Shown: piece by piece, positions 17,965-25,533 of the stretch
How positions within the stretch are numbered: position 1 is the stretch's first letter
Layout: every line of letters begins with the position of its first letter
DNA from: Candidatus Skiveiella danica
Lineage (GTDB): Bacteria; Pseudomonadota; Gammaproteobacteria; Burkholderiales; Burkholderiaceae_C
Assembly (NCBI GenBank): GCA_016721925.1
Contig: JADKHE010000011.1
Coordinates: 682,001-746,000 of the forward strand
DNA: 64,000 nt
Reading direction: 5' to 3'
Notes under the pieces: model-generated
Told to the model about the DNA's origin: nothing
Databases searched by the model: none
Seen by the model: the letters and a program-made list of their open reading frames with translations, nothing else
Program-made: the position numbers and the translations under genes

Positions 17965-18912
17965 ATGACGATGCAAAAACCTCCTGCCCGCACACCTGTT
18001 GTGCCGGCCTCCCCGGCATCCGGCCCCTCGGGCGCCATCCGCCGTGCGCCCGCACCGGCCGGCACCCTCACGCGAGTGGCCGGGCCCACCGACACGGTCC
18101 GCCTGAACAAACGCATGGCCGAGCGCGGCCTGTGCTCCCGCCGCGAGGCCGACGACTGGATCGCCAAGGGCTGGGTCAAGGTCAATGGCCAGGTCGCGAC
18201 CATGGGGCTGCAGGTCAAGCCGACCGACCGCATTGAGATCGACAAAAAGGCCGAGGGCCAGCAGGCCACGCAGGTCACCATCCTGCTCAACAAGCCCATG
18301 GGTTTTGTCAGCGGCCAGGCCGAGGATGGCCATGAACCCGCCGTGACGCTGTTCACCGCGCAGAACCGCTGGCGCGACGACAACACGCGCTTCTTCTTCC
18401 ACCCCTCGCAACTGCGCGGCCTGGCCCCGGCCGGGCGGCTGGACATCGACTCCATCGGCCTGCTGGTGCTCACACAGGACGGCCGCGTGGCGCGCCAGCT
18501 CATCGGCGAAGACTCGGTGATGGAAAAGGAGTACCTGGTGCGCGTGAGCTACCTGGGCACCGGGGAACCCCTGCGCGGTGCGGACGAACGCCCCGGCGCG
18601 CTGCGCACCATCCACGAGAACGACCCGGTCACCACCAACGTTCAGGGCGTCTTTCCGCCCGCGATGCTGGCGCGCTTGCGCCACGGCCTCTCCCTGGACG
18701 GCCAGCCGCTCAAGCCGGCCCAGGTGGACTGGCAGAACCCCGAACAGCTGCGCTTCGTGCTGACCGAGGGCAAGAAACGCCAGATCCGCCGCATGTGCGA
18801 ACTGGTGGGCCTGAAGGTGGTCGGCCTGCAGCGCGTGCGCATCGGCCGCGTGATGCTGGGCAACCTGCCCGTGGGCCAGTGGCGCTACCTGGCGCCGCAC
18901 GAGCGGTTTTAG
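17965..18912 (+). CDS. rRNA pseudouridine synthase, RluF-like (S4 domain)
   Basis: This 315-residue enzyme isomerises a uridine in large-subunit rRNA. After a proline/alanine-rich leader of ~40 residues comes an S4 RNA-binding domain (LNKRMAERGLCSRREADDWIAKGWVKVNG), then the catalytic domain with LAPAGRLDIDSIGLLVLTQDGRVA, where the aspartate of GRLDIDS is catalytic. The end contains EGKKRQIRRMCELVGLKVVGLQRVRIG, typical of the RsuA/RluB/RluF group. Assignment to RluF rather than RluB is from overall pattern only. It is monocistronic and borders the accessory island. Confidence 0.88.
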   Translation: MTMQKPPARTPVVPASPASGPSGAIRRAPAPAGTLTRVAGPTDTVRLNKRMAERGLCSRREADDWIAKGWVKVNGQVATMGLQVKPTDRIEIDKKAEGQQATQVTILLNKPMGFVSGQAEDGHEPAVTLFTAQNRWRDDNTRFFFHPSQLRGLAPAGRLDIDSIGLLVLTQDGRVARQLIGEDSVMEKEYLVRVSYLGTGEPLRGADERPGALRTIHENDPVTTNVQGVFPPAMLARLRHGLSLDGQPLKPAQVDWQNPEQLRFVLTEGKKRQIRRMCELVGLKVVGLQRVRIGRVMLGNLPVGQWRYLAPHERF

Positions 18913-18980
18913 GTCGATCAGTCGGCGCGTCGCTCGGTTGAGACACGGCGCGATCATTGGGCAGCGATCCCAACGTCTCA

Positions 18981-19000
18981 GCGACGAATGCTGTCGCAAG
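18981..19000. promoter_or_regulatory. Island operator motif, copy 1
   Basis: GCGACGAATGCTGTCGCAA, arms GCGAC and GTCGC around a 7-base centre, lies 91 bases upstream of the gene at 19091. Near-identical copies occur at 19948-19966 and 21750-21768, each in front of another gene of the island. A block GGCGCGATCATTGGGCA at 18947-18963 recurs near copy 3. The likely binder is the island's WYL regulator; this is inference. Confidence 0.65.
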
Positions 19001-19090
19001 AATTGGGCATGCTGTGATTCTCTCTGACGGAGCTCATCGGTCCCAACCAGAGCTCTCCGCCAGTCACATAGCGCCGGAGAAGTTCTTTCG

Positions 19091-19945
19091 ATGTCACGAT
19101 TTGTAGAGGGATGGGACGATCTATTCGCCAGGAATGAGGCCCAGGTGCCGGGTATTGACGCCTGGTTGATCCATAGTACCCAGCGCCCTTCCAGGATGGC
19201 TCCGGACGCGGCGCCGATTCTTTCAACTGTGTTGCTCAGTCCCGCGAGGGATGCCTTGACCCGCGCGGCATGGCAAGCATTGCGACGGGCCTTCGTTTTT
19301 GCAAGGGTTGAACATGTACGGTTCGAAGGCGCGAATGCCGTCGCAGCGCTCGAGTCCTGTTTGCAGGACCTGCCTCAGCTTACGCAGGCCATCGTCCATG
19401 CGCCTGAAGATCGCCAAGACGAAGTCGTCAGCCAGATTGGTGCCGTGCTTAGCCGGGTCGGCGCGTTGTTGAGCGTTTTAGTGACGACCGATGATGGGCC
19501 ATTTGGTTCGACGCCGTTTCACGGTCGCATCCGCGCAGAAGTCGGCGCATTGGCCCGCACCGCGCTTTCGGCATTGATGATGTTTCAGAGTCTGGACGCC
19601 TCGGCTGAGATGGCGTGTCTCGATACGCAGGACGTCCGGTCGGTTTTAGGTGAGACTGCGGACAGCGTCCGGTTGGTCGAGGCTCTGTGGCGATCGTCGG
19701 ACAAATCTTTGGTTTTCTGTGAACCCGAGGATATTGCCCTTGTCGCCGCTGCCCATGCGATTTGGGTCAGCATTGACGCATGGACCACTTCGGTTCAAGA
19801 AGCCCACGAAATCTGGACCACCTATCCGATCAAGGTGAACTCCGCCAACCAGTGCCGAGAGCTCGTAGTCAACCTACCTTTGCACCAGTGGTACACCACC
19901 GCTTTGGCTAGCCCTCTGGCACGGGTACGCATTCTGTGTCGCTGA
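19091..19945 (+). CDS. Hypothetical protein, first gene of the accessory island
   Basis: I do not recognise this 284-residue protein. It has no signal peptide and no clear membrane helix. The first ~100 residues are mixed; the middle (LTQAIVHAPEDRQDEVVSQIGAVLSRVGALLSVLVTTDD) looks helical, and the C-terminal third is helical with several tryptophans. It is preceded by copy 1 of the repeated operator motif and followed immediately, 3 bases past its stop, by copy 2. That ties it to the FtsZ-like and AAA+ genes downstream as part of one regulon. No function can be assigned. Confidence 0.7.
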   Translation: MSRFVEGWDDLFARNEAQVPGIDAWLIHSTQRPSRMAPDAAPILSTVLLSPARDALTRAAWQALRRAFVFARVEHVRFEGANAVAALESCLQDLPQLTQAIVHAPEDRQDEVVSQIGAVLSRVGALLSVLVTTDDGPFGSTPFHGRIRAEVGALARTALSALMMFQSLDASAEMACLDTQDVRSVLGETADSVRLVEALWRSSDKSLVFCEPEDIALVAAAHAIWVSIDAWTTSVQEAHEIWTTYPIKVNSANQCRELVVNLPLHQWYTTALASPLARVRILCR

Positions 19946-19947
19946 TT

Positions 19948-19967
19948 GCGTCGAATGTTGTCGCAAG
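19948..19967. promoter_or_regulatory. Island operator motif, copy 2
   Basis: GCGTCGAATGTTGTCGCAA begins 3 bases after the stop of the preceding gene and ends 37 bases before the start of the FtsZ-like gene. It differs from copy 1 at two positions. TTGCG and CGCAA at its edges also form an inverted repeat. Confidence 0.65.
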
Positions 19968-20003
19968 AGTATGGATCATCACAGGCAACCAAAGGATTGC
20001 CTT

Positions 20004-20600
20004 ATGCACAACCATTTGCTCAGTCCATGTTCCCCCTTGGGCCAGAACATACAACCTGAAGATCGATGCATCCTGATTGCCATTGGGCAATTCGGCCGCC
20101 AGGTGCTATGGGAGCAGGATGGCTTGCTATCGAGTTTTGCCATCCGGGTGCTGGTCGTGCGTCGCACGCCCAAACCGATGCGCCAGATCGCCGACATCGT
20201 CCTGCATTACGACCGCCACCACGCTGAGATCTGGCCCGAACTGCGGTGCCTGATTGACCGAGCAGGTTCGGTCGGTCTTGTTGCCGCAGCCGGGGGAGTG
20301 GCTGGCAGCATGCTGACACTTCGTCTGGCGCAAGAAGCGTGCTGGGCGAACAAGCGAGTGACGGTGGCCCTGAGCACACCCTTTTCGTGGGAAGAAAGAA
20401 GGCGATATTGGCGATCGATCTACGTCCTGGCAAGGCTGCGGCAATTGGGCGGATGCGACCTTTCGGTCGTTCACACCTCCAGGATGGAAGCCATGGCCCT
20501 GCCGGGAGAGCTGTTGCGAACGACCTTGTTTCGCTTGACTCGACAAGCGGCCCTTGGCTTGGTTGGCGGCCGCGTGGCTATTGAGCCGGCACCCAGTTGA
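20004..20600 (+). CDS. Small FtsZ/tubulin-like protein with degenerate nucleotide loop
   Basis: This 198-residue protein aligns by eye with the GTPase half of FtsZ. RCILIAIGQFGRQV (21-34) sits where FtsZ has its first glycine-rich loop. SVGLVAAAGGVAGSML (89-104) matches the FtsZ strand plus GGGTGTG loop, and VALSTPFSWEERRRYW (121-136) matches its VVTKPFxFEGRRR segment. The loop reads GGVAGS instead of GGGTGTG, so GTP binding may be altered or lost. The polymer-forming C-terminal half and the T7 loop are absent. The start at 20004 has AAAGGA 8 bases upstream; a start at 19971 would have no such site. It lies between operator copy 2 and the WYL gene. Family assignment is inference from pattern; function is unknown. 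Confidence 0.65.
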   Translation: MHNHLLSPCSPLGQNIQPEDRCILIAIGQFGRQVLWEQDGLLSSFAIRVLVVRRTPKPMRQIADIVLHYDRHHAEIWPELRCLIDRAGSVGLVAAAGGVAGSMLTLRLAQEACWANKRVTVALSTPFSWEERRRYWRSIYVLARLRQLGGCDLSVVHTSRMEAMALPGELLRTTLFRLTRQAALGLVGGRVAIEPAPS

Positions 20601-20652
20601 TGCCCCGGACAGGCCACCCGATTGCGTTGATCGCCCTCGCTATCATCCCCCC

Positions 20653-21684
20653 ATGGATCGCAACTTCAAGCGTCTGCTCGATACCCTTCAGTTGATACCG
20701 ACGCGAGGCAAGATCGCGACCTCGACGCTGGTGCAGAGACTGAAGGACAGGCGCCACGATGTCAGCACCCGAACGGTGCAACGGGATCTCGAATCCCTGG
20801 CCGATTCCTTTGATGACCTCAAATGCGACCGCCGTAACAAACCCTACGGTTGGTACTGGGCGAACGAAGCCCGGCGGATCACGGTGCCAGGCATGGACGC
20901 CAGCCAGGCGCTGAGTCTGCGGTTGCTGCAGACCTACCTGGTTGATCTGCTGCCCGAATCGACGGTCCGGGATTTGCGGCCCTATTTCGAAGAGGCTGCA
21001 AACAAGCTCACACAGCATTACGGCGACACGGCCGTGCAGCGCTGGCTCGACAAAGTGGCCATTGTGCCGGCCACGCAACCCTTGCTGCCACCACCGGTCA
21101 AACCTTCGGTACATGACATAGTGACCCAGGCGTTGCTTTCCGAGCGACAACTGGACATTCGATACACCGGTCCCGGCGGCAAGGGAGACAAGTCTGCGAC
21201 AGTGCACCCGCTGGGGCTGGTCCAGCACGGCGTGGTGCAGTACCTCGTTGCCACCTTTTTTGACTTCGAAGACCCTCGCCTGTTGCCCCTGCAACGCATC
21301 CAGGCGGCCAAACTGCTGGACAAACCGTCCGCCTGCCCTGCTGGGTTCACACTGAAGGGCTACATCGAGCAGGGTGCTTTCGGTTTCGGCCACAACAATG
21401 CAAAGACCCAATCGATCCGCCTCGTGGCGGTTTTCGGTCCACAGTCGGGGGCGCATCTGCTTGAATCGAGGCTATCGGCAGACCAGGCCGTGCAGGAACT
21501 TCCGGACGGGCGCTTGCGCTTCGTTGCCACCGTGGCGCACACCGAACGCCTGATCTGGTGGCTTCTCAGCTTCGGGCCCTATGTCCTGGTCGAGAAGCCT
21601 CTGGCGCTGCGCCGTGAAGTCGCCGCCCGTCTGCGAGATGCGGCTGCCCAGTACGCCAAGGCGGCTTTGGCCGACCCGGTCTGA
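20653..21684 (+). CDS. WYL-domain transcriptional regulator
   Basis: This 343-residue protein has an N-terminal winged helix (TRGKIATSTLVQRLKDRRHDVSTRTVQRDLESLA) and a WYL domain, seen in HPLGLVQHGVVQYLVATFFDFEDPRLLPLQRIQAAKLL, followed by a WCX-type C-terminal part. WYL regulators often control phage-defence loci and sense nucleic acid or nucleotide ligands. The start at 20653 gives the normal N-terminus. No operator copy lies directly before it, so it may be co-transcribed with the FtsZ-like gene. It is the obvious candidate to bind the three repeated motifs in the island. Confidence 0.88.
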   Translation: MDRNFKRLLDTLQLIPTRGKIATSTLVQRLKDRRHDVSTRTVQRDLESLADSFDDLKCDRRNKPYGWYWANEARRITVPGMDASQALSLRLLQTYLVDLLPESTVRDLRPYFEEAANKLTQHYGDTAVQRWLDKVAIVPATQPLLPPPVKPSVHDIVTQALLSERQLDIRYTGPGGKGDKSATVHPLGLVQHGVVQYLVATFFDFEDPRLLPLQRIQAAKLLDKPSACPAGFTLKGYIEQGAFGFGHNNAKTQSIRLVAVFGPQSGAHLLESRLSADQAVQELPDGRLRFVATVAHTERLIWWLLSFGPYVLVEKPLALRREVAARLRDAAAQYAKAALADPV

Positions 21685-21749
21685 ATGCAACTCAGCTGTC
21701 CTGCGCCGTTCTGGCAGGGTACGAAGAAGTCATTCAAGTCATCTTTGTA

Positions 21750-21768
21750 GCGACGAATATTGTCGCAA
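21750..21768. promoter_or_regulatory. Island operator motif, copy 3
   Basis: GCGACGAATATTGTCGCAA lies 37 bases upstream of the tandem AAA+ gene start, after the WYL gene. It matches copies 1 and 2 at 17 of 19 positions each. Three bases downstream, GGCGCGATCATGGGCA (21772-21787) repeats the block seen at 18947-18963 with one base deleted. Confidence 0.65.
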
Positions 21769-21805
21769 CAGGGCGCGATCATGGGCACTTCCAAGGAGGT
21801 GTCAC

Positions 21806-24226
21806 ATGCCAGCAAACCGTAAAACCCCGCAGCGTCGCCACAGTGTCCGCTCCGGCCGGGTTCCGTCCAATGACTCACAGTCCATGCGCTACCTCAGGCG
21901 TTTTCCGAGTGCAGCGCAGGCCATACCGGTCGAGCGTGCCGTGGCCGAGGTGGTCTGTCGACTGATCCTGTTTCGCAAGCCCATGGAGCGTGGCAGCGAT
22001 TTCCTGCGGCTGGGCGCCTCGGCCGCCGGCGGTTTGATGATCTGGAGCGAGTACCTGCTCGACCGCATGATCGACGAACTGCAGCAGAAGCCGCGTCGCC
22101 GGTCCCGGTTTGATTCTGCCGATGAAGACAGCTCGGTTCACCCTCTCTCGGATGCTCGTCCGCTTGCGATGGTTCAGCTCAACGGCGAGTGGGTTGGCGA
22201 GAACGACCTGAAGCTCTGCGAACTGGTGGACCCCGACGAACTGGCGGTCCTGTCGAACGACTGGTTTTCACCGCTGATCAACGACTACTCCCTTCGCAGC
22301 AGGTTGGCCCACGACACCTTGCAATGGGTTCGTCAGGCGTGCCCGTCCCGACCCCTGCCGTATCAGATCAACGCCGCCTATCTGGCTGAGGGTCTGGGGC
22401 TGGACGCGGCGGGTGCCCGCCTGCTGGAGCTGATCGGCCTCTGCATCGAGGTCCCTGGGTTGTTGCGGGCATTCGCGGCCATCGAGGTGGGTGACTTCAA
22501 GCGCACCGCGCGCGTCCTGGCAGATCTGTTCGAGTGCACGGAGGCTGACGTCGAATCACTCTACCGGCCCGACAGCCTGTTGCGCCGCTGCGGCGTGCTG
22601 GAGAGCAGCCAGGACCCCGGCATTCGCCATCATCACAGCACCTTGGATGACTTGCTGGCTTGCCACAACCCCAGCATCCGCGCCTCGCTGACTCGGACAT
22701 TTGAATCGGCGCAGGCGTTCTTTGCGTCCTTCCTGCTGCCGGCCTTGCCCACTCGCCTGAACTTGCCGGATGTCCAGCACCTGGATCGATTCACCGATCT
22801 TGCCCTGCCCACGCTGCGCCATGCTACCGAGGAGGGCGCGCCCGGTCTGAACATCATGTTGTATGGCCCGCCCGGCACGGGCAAGACCGAGTACGCCAAG
22901 CTGCTGGCCCGCGAGGCGGGGCTTCAACTATTCGAAGTGGCCTGCTCGAACGACGAAGGCGCAGGCATGAGTCCCAACGACCGGCTGGGAAGCCTGATGC
23001 TGGCCCTGCAATCGCTCAAAGGGCGACGCGACGCCATGGTGCTGCTGGACGAAGCCGAAGACGTGTTCCCGACCGGCGGGCACGGCGCGTTGTTTCAGCT
23101 GCTGGTCATGGGCCGCGCGAGGGGGAGACAAGACCAGGGCAAAGCCTGGATGCACCGTCTTCTGGAGCAGATGGCCGTTCCGGTGATCTGGACCACGAAC
23201 AGCATCGACGCCATCGACCCCGCGACCTTGCGGCGCTTTTCGCTGATCCTCAAGATGGGCGAGCCACCGCGCAGCGTCAAACGCCGACTGGCGGAGCAGT
23301 ACCTGGGTGCACTAAATCTACCTGCCGTTCATTTGGACGCGATTGCGGCTTTGCCGGCGCTTACCCCGGGGCACCTCGAAACCACCGCGCGTACCGTGTC
23401 ACTGGCGGCACCGGAGAGCCCGGAGCAGGCCAGCGCCTTTGTGGACCAACAACTCACCCATGCCCGGCGGGCCCTGGGCTTACCCGTCCCGCTCAAGCGG
23501 CGTGACGCGGCAATCCCATACGACATCCGTTACGTCAACCTGCGCGGGAGCCACAACGCGGAGACCTTGCTGCCCGCGCTGGGCCGGACCCAACGAGCGG
23601 CGCTGTGCTTTTATGGGGTGCCGGGCACTGGCAAGACCGAGTTCGGGCACCACATCGCGAAGTGCCTGGGGCGCGAGTTGATGGTTAGGTCAGGCAGCGA
23701 TTTGCTCAGCCCATGGGTCGGCCAAACCGAGCAACTCATTGCGCAGATGTTCGAGGAAGCCGCCGACCGCTCGGACGAAGTGGTGCTGCTGCTGGATGAA
23801 GCCGATACCTTGCTGGGTGACCGCAGCCACGCCAGGGCCAGTTGGGAGATTTCTCACACCAACGAGTTTCTGGCGCAGATGGAATCGTTCCCGGGGCTGT
23901 TCATCTGCACGACCAACCTGATGGATCGTCTGGATGCCGCCGTGCTGCGGCGCTTCCAGTTTCGGCTGGAATTCGAGGCCTTGCGGGCGGACCAGCTGGT
24001 TGCTTTGTTCGTGCAGACCTTTGGCCGCGAAGCCACGCCGGGTGAGGTGATGGCGTTGCAGCGCCTGGCTGGCTCCGCAGTGCCGGCTGACTTTGCCAAC
24101 ATCGCAAGGGTGCTGAGGATGACGCCAGAGTTGCTGAACGGCGATGTGGTGGGGCTGGTGCAGGAGGAGGTGCGCAGCCGCCGTGGCATGCTGGGCAGTG
24201 TGCGGGCTATGGGCTTCATGAATTGA
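21806..24226 (+). CDS. Tandem AAA+ ATPase with uncharacterised N-terminal region
   Basis: This 806-residue protein has two AAA+ modules. The first has Walker A GPPGTGKTE at about 354-362, Walker B MVLLDEAED and a sensor/arginine-finger region WTTNSIDAIDPATLRRF. The second has Walker A GVPGTGKTE at about 604-612, Walker B VVLLLDEADTLLGD and CTTNLMDRLDAAVLRRF. Both therefore look catalytically intact. The first ~340 residues are mostly helical and not recognised. The start at 21806 has the near-ideal site AAGGAGGTG and lies 37 bases after operator copy 3; the frame is open further upstream but overlaps the WYL gene. The two-ring architecture suggests a remodelling or unfolding machine. The next gene starts within its stop codon. 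Confidence 0.88.
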   Translation: MPANRKTPQRRHSVRSGRVPSNDSQSMRYLRRFPSAAQAIPVERAVAEVVCRLILFRKPMERGSDFLRLGASAAGGLMIWSEYLLDRMIDELQQKPRRRSRFDSADEDSSVHPLSDARPLAMVQLNGEWVGENDLKLCELVDPDELAVLSNDWFSPLINDYSLRSRLAHDTLQWVRQACPSRPLPYQINAAYLAEGLGLDAAGARLLELIGLCIEVPGLLRAFAAIEVGDFKRTARVLADLFECTEADVESLYRPDSLLRRCGVLESSQDPGIRHHHSTLDDLLACHNPSIRASLTRTFESAQAFFASFLLPALPTRLNLPDVQHLDRFTDLALPTLRHATEEGAPGLNIMLYGPPGTGKTEYAKLLAREAGLQLFEVACSNDEGAGMSPNDRLGSLMLALQSLKGRRDAMVLLDEAEDVFPTGGHGALFQLLVMGRARGRQDQGKAWMHRLLEQMAVPVIWTTNSIDAIDPATLRRFSLILKMGEPPRSVKRRLAEQYLGALNLPAVHLDAIAALPALTPGHLETTARTVSLAAPESPEQASAFVDQQLTHARRALGLPVPLKRRDAAIPYDIRYVNLRGSHNAETLLPALGRTQRAALCFYGVPGTGKTEFGHHIAKCLGRELMVRSGSDLLSPWVGQTEQLIAQMFEEAADRSDEVVLLLDEADTLLGDRSHARASWEISHTNEFLAQMESFPGLFICTTNLMDRLDAAVLRRFQFRLEFEALRADQLVALFVQTFGREATPGEVMALQRLAGSAVPADFANIARVLRMTPELLNGDVVGLVQEEVRSRRGMLGSVRAMGFMN

Positions 24227-25473
24227 CCGAGTCGCCCGTGTCTTCCATTCCATTTGCCGATTTGAGCGCGCTGACTGACGACGCCACCGCCCGTCAGTTG
24301 GCGGTTGACCCCTCGACGCCGCCTGCGGAACTGGAGCGGTTGCTGGGCAGGGGTGCGGAGATTGACCGTGCACTTGTCCGGCACCCCAATGTCCCGTTGC
24401 ACGTCTATCGCGCCCTGGCTCCGACCTATCCACTATCGGCTTGTGCCAACCCCGCCATTGGCCGCCTGATCGAAGAAGAGCCGGGCCTGATCCGAGCCAT
24501 ACCCAGGCTGTGCGAGCAGCCCTTGTGCCCGCCGTCGCAACTTGGATGGGTTGCCAGGCATGGCAGCCGAGGCCAGCAACTGGCCGTGCTTCGCAACCCC
24601 GCCGTCCCGGACGATGTCAGGGCGTCGCTGACGCCAGCGCATTTCCACAATGATGCCCTTCGTCGTCTCGAATCGCTCGCGCTGGCCCAGCCCACGCCGG
24701 TGCGCAGGCGCTTCGTGGAAGCCCACGCGCGGCTGTCACGCCCCTATTGCCTGCCGCGTTACCTGCCGCTGGATAGGGCGAATCCTGCACACCGCTTCGC
24801 GGATCAGGTGGGCGTGGGATTCCCGTTCACCAGCGCTGCATGGCCCTGGCCTCAAGTCGACGGGAAACCCTTGCAGCCGGTTGCGCAGATCAATCTGGAG
24901 CGGGCTGGCAAATTGCTGGGCGAGCCATTGGGCGCTGGGTTGCTGCAATGTTGGAAGGTGGTCCTGCCCCGCTATCTGAGCCAGTACGAACCGTTCATCC
25001 GGCATATCCCTGAGGCGGCATTGACCGACGCCCCCAGTGATGCCTGCCTGTTGGACGTGGCATCAGATCTGGACCGGGATAAAAGCCAAGGTGGCAATGG
25101 GCTTGATCACGATGCTTGGTGGGTGGATCCGCGGGTTGACTGGATTCCGATGGGACACATGTTCCCCAATCCCTTGCTTGCCATGGTCGGGGAGTGGCAA
25201 CCAGAACACCTCGGGTTTGCGGATTGGTACGACGCAGAAGCGTTTGCGACCGAAATCAAACAGGTCGGGATACCTTCAGACTTGGCAGCGTACTTTGGTC
25301 AGGCTGAGGGTGTTCGCTTGGGGGGATTCCCCGATGCGGTGGATCTTCATGCATCCGGATGGCTGGACTGGGATCAATTCATAGAGGCAATGCCGCTGAG
25401 CTTTGACACTATCCTTGTCCTGGCCGGCAGGTGCATCATTGCCAAGTGTCACCTCTCAAGCCCAAACGCATGA
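24223..25473 (+). CDS. Leucine-rich-variant-like repeat protein with DUF1963 (YwqG)-like C-terminus
   Basis: This 416-residue protein probably starts at TTG 24223, whose TTGA overlaps the AAA+ stop; GTG at 24238 is the alternative. The first ~150 residues carry degenerate repeats of the LRV type (LAVDPSTPPAELERLLGR, VRHPNVPLHVYRALA, AVLRNPAVPDDVRASLT). The second half resembles DUF1963/YwqG proteins: FPFTSAAWPWPQVDGKPLQP, then VAQINLERAGKLLGE and GLLQCW. Tight overlap with the AAA+ gene suggests a subunit or adaptor for it. Both domain calls are by eye. Confidence 0.65.
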   Translation: MTESPVSSIPFADLSALTDDATARQLAVDPSTPPAELERLLGRGAEIDRALVRHPNVPLHVYRALAPTYPLSACANPAIGRLIEEEPGLIRAIPRLCEQPLCPPSQLGWVARHGSRGQQLAVLRNPAVPDDVRASLTPAHFHNDALRRLESLALAQPTPVRRRFVEAHARLSRPYCLPRYLPLDRANPAHRFADQVGVGFPFTSAAWPWPQVDGKPLQPVAQINLERAGKLLGEPLGAGLLQCWKVVLPRYLSQYEPFIRHIPEAALTDAPSDACLLDVASDLDRDKSQGGNGLDHDAWWVDPRVDWIPMGHMFPNPLLAMVGEWQPEHLGFADWYDAEAFATEIKQVGIPSDLAAYFGQAEGVRLGGFPDAVDLHASGWLDWDQFIEAMPLSFDTILVLAGRCIIAKCHLSSPNA

Positions 25474-25533
25474 GTCGGAGTCGGTGACCTGGTACCGCGG
25501 CAATCAACCGATCCGGGGAAAGGAATAAACACA

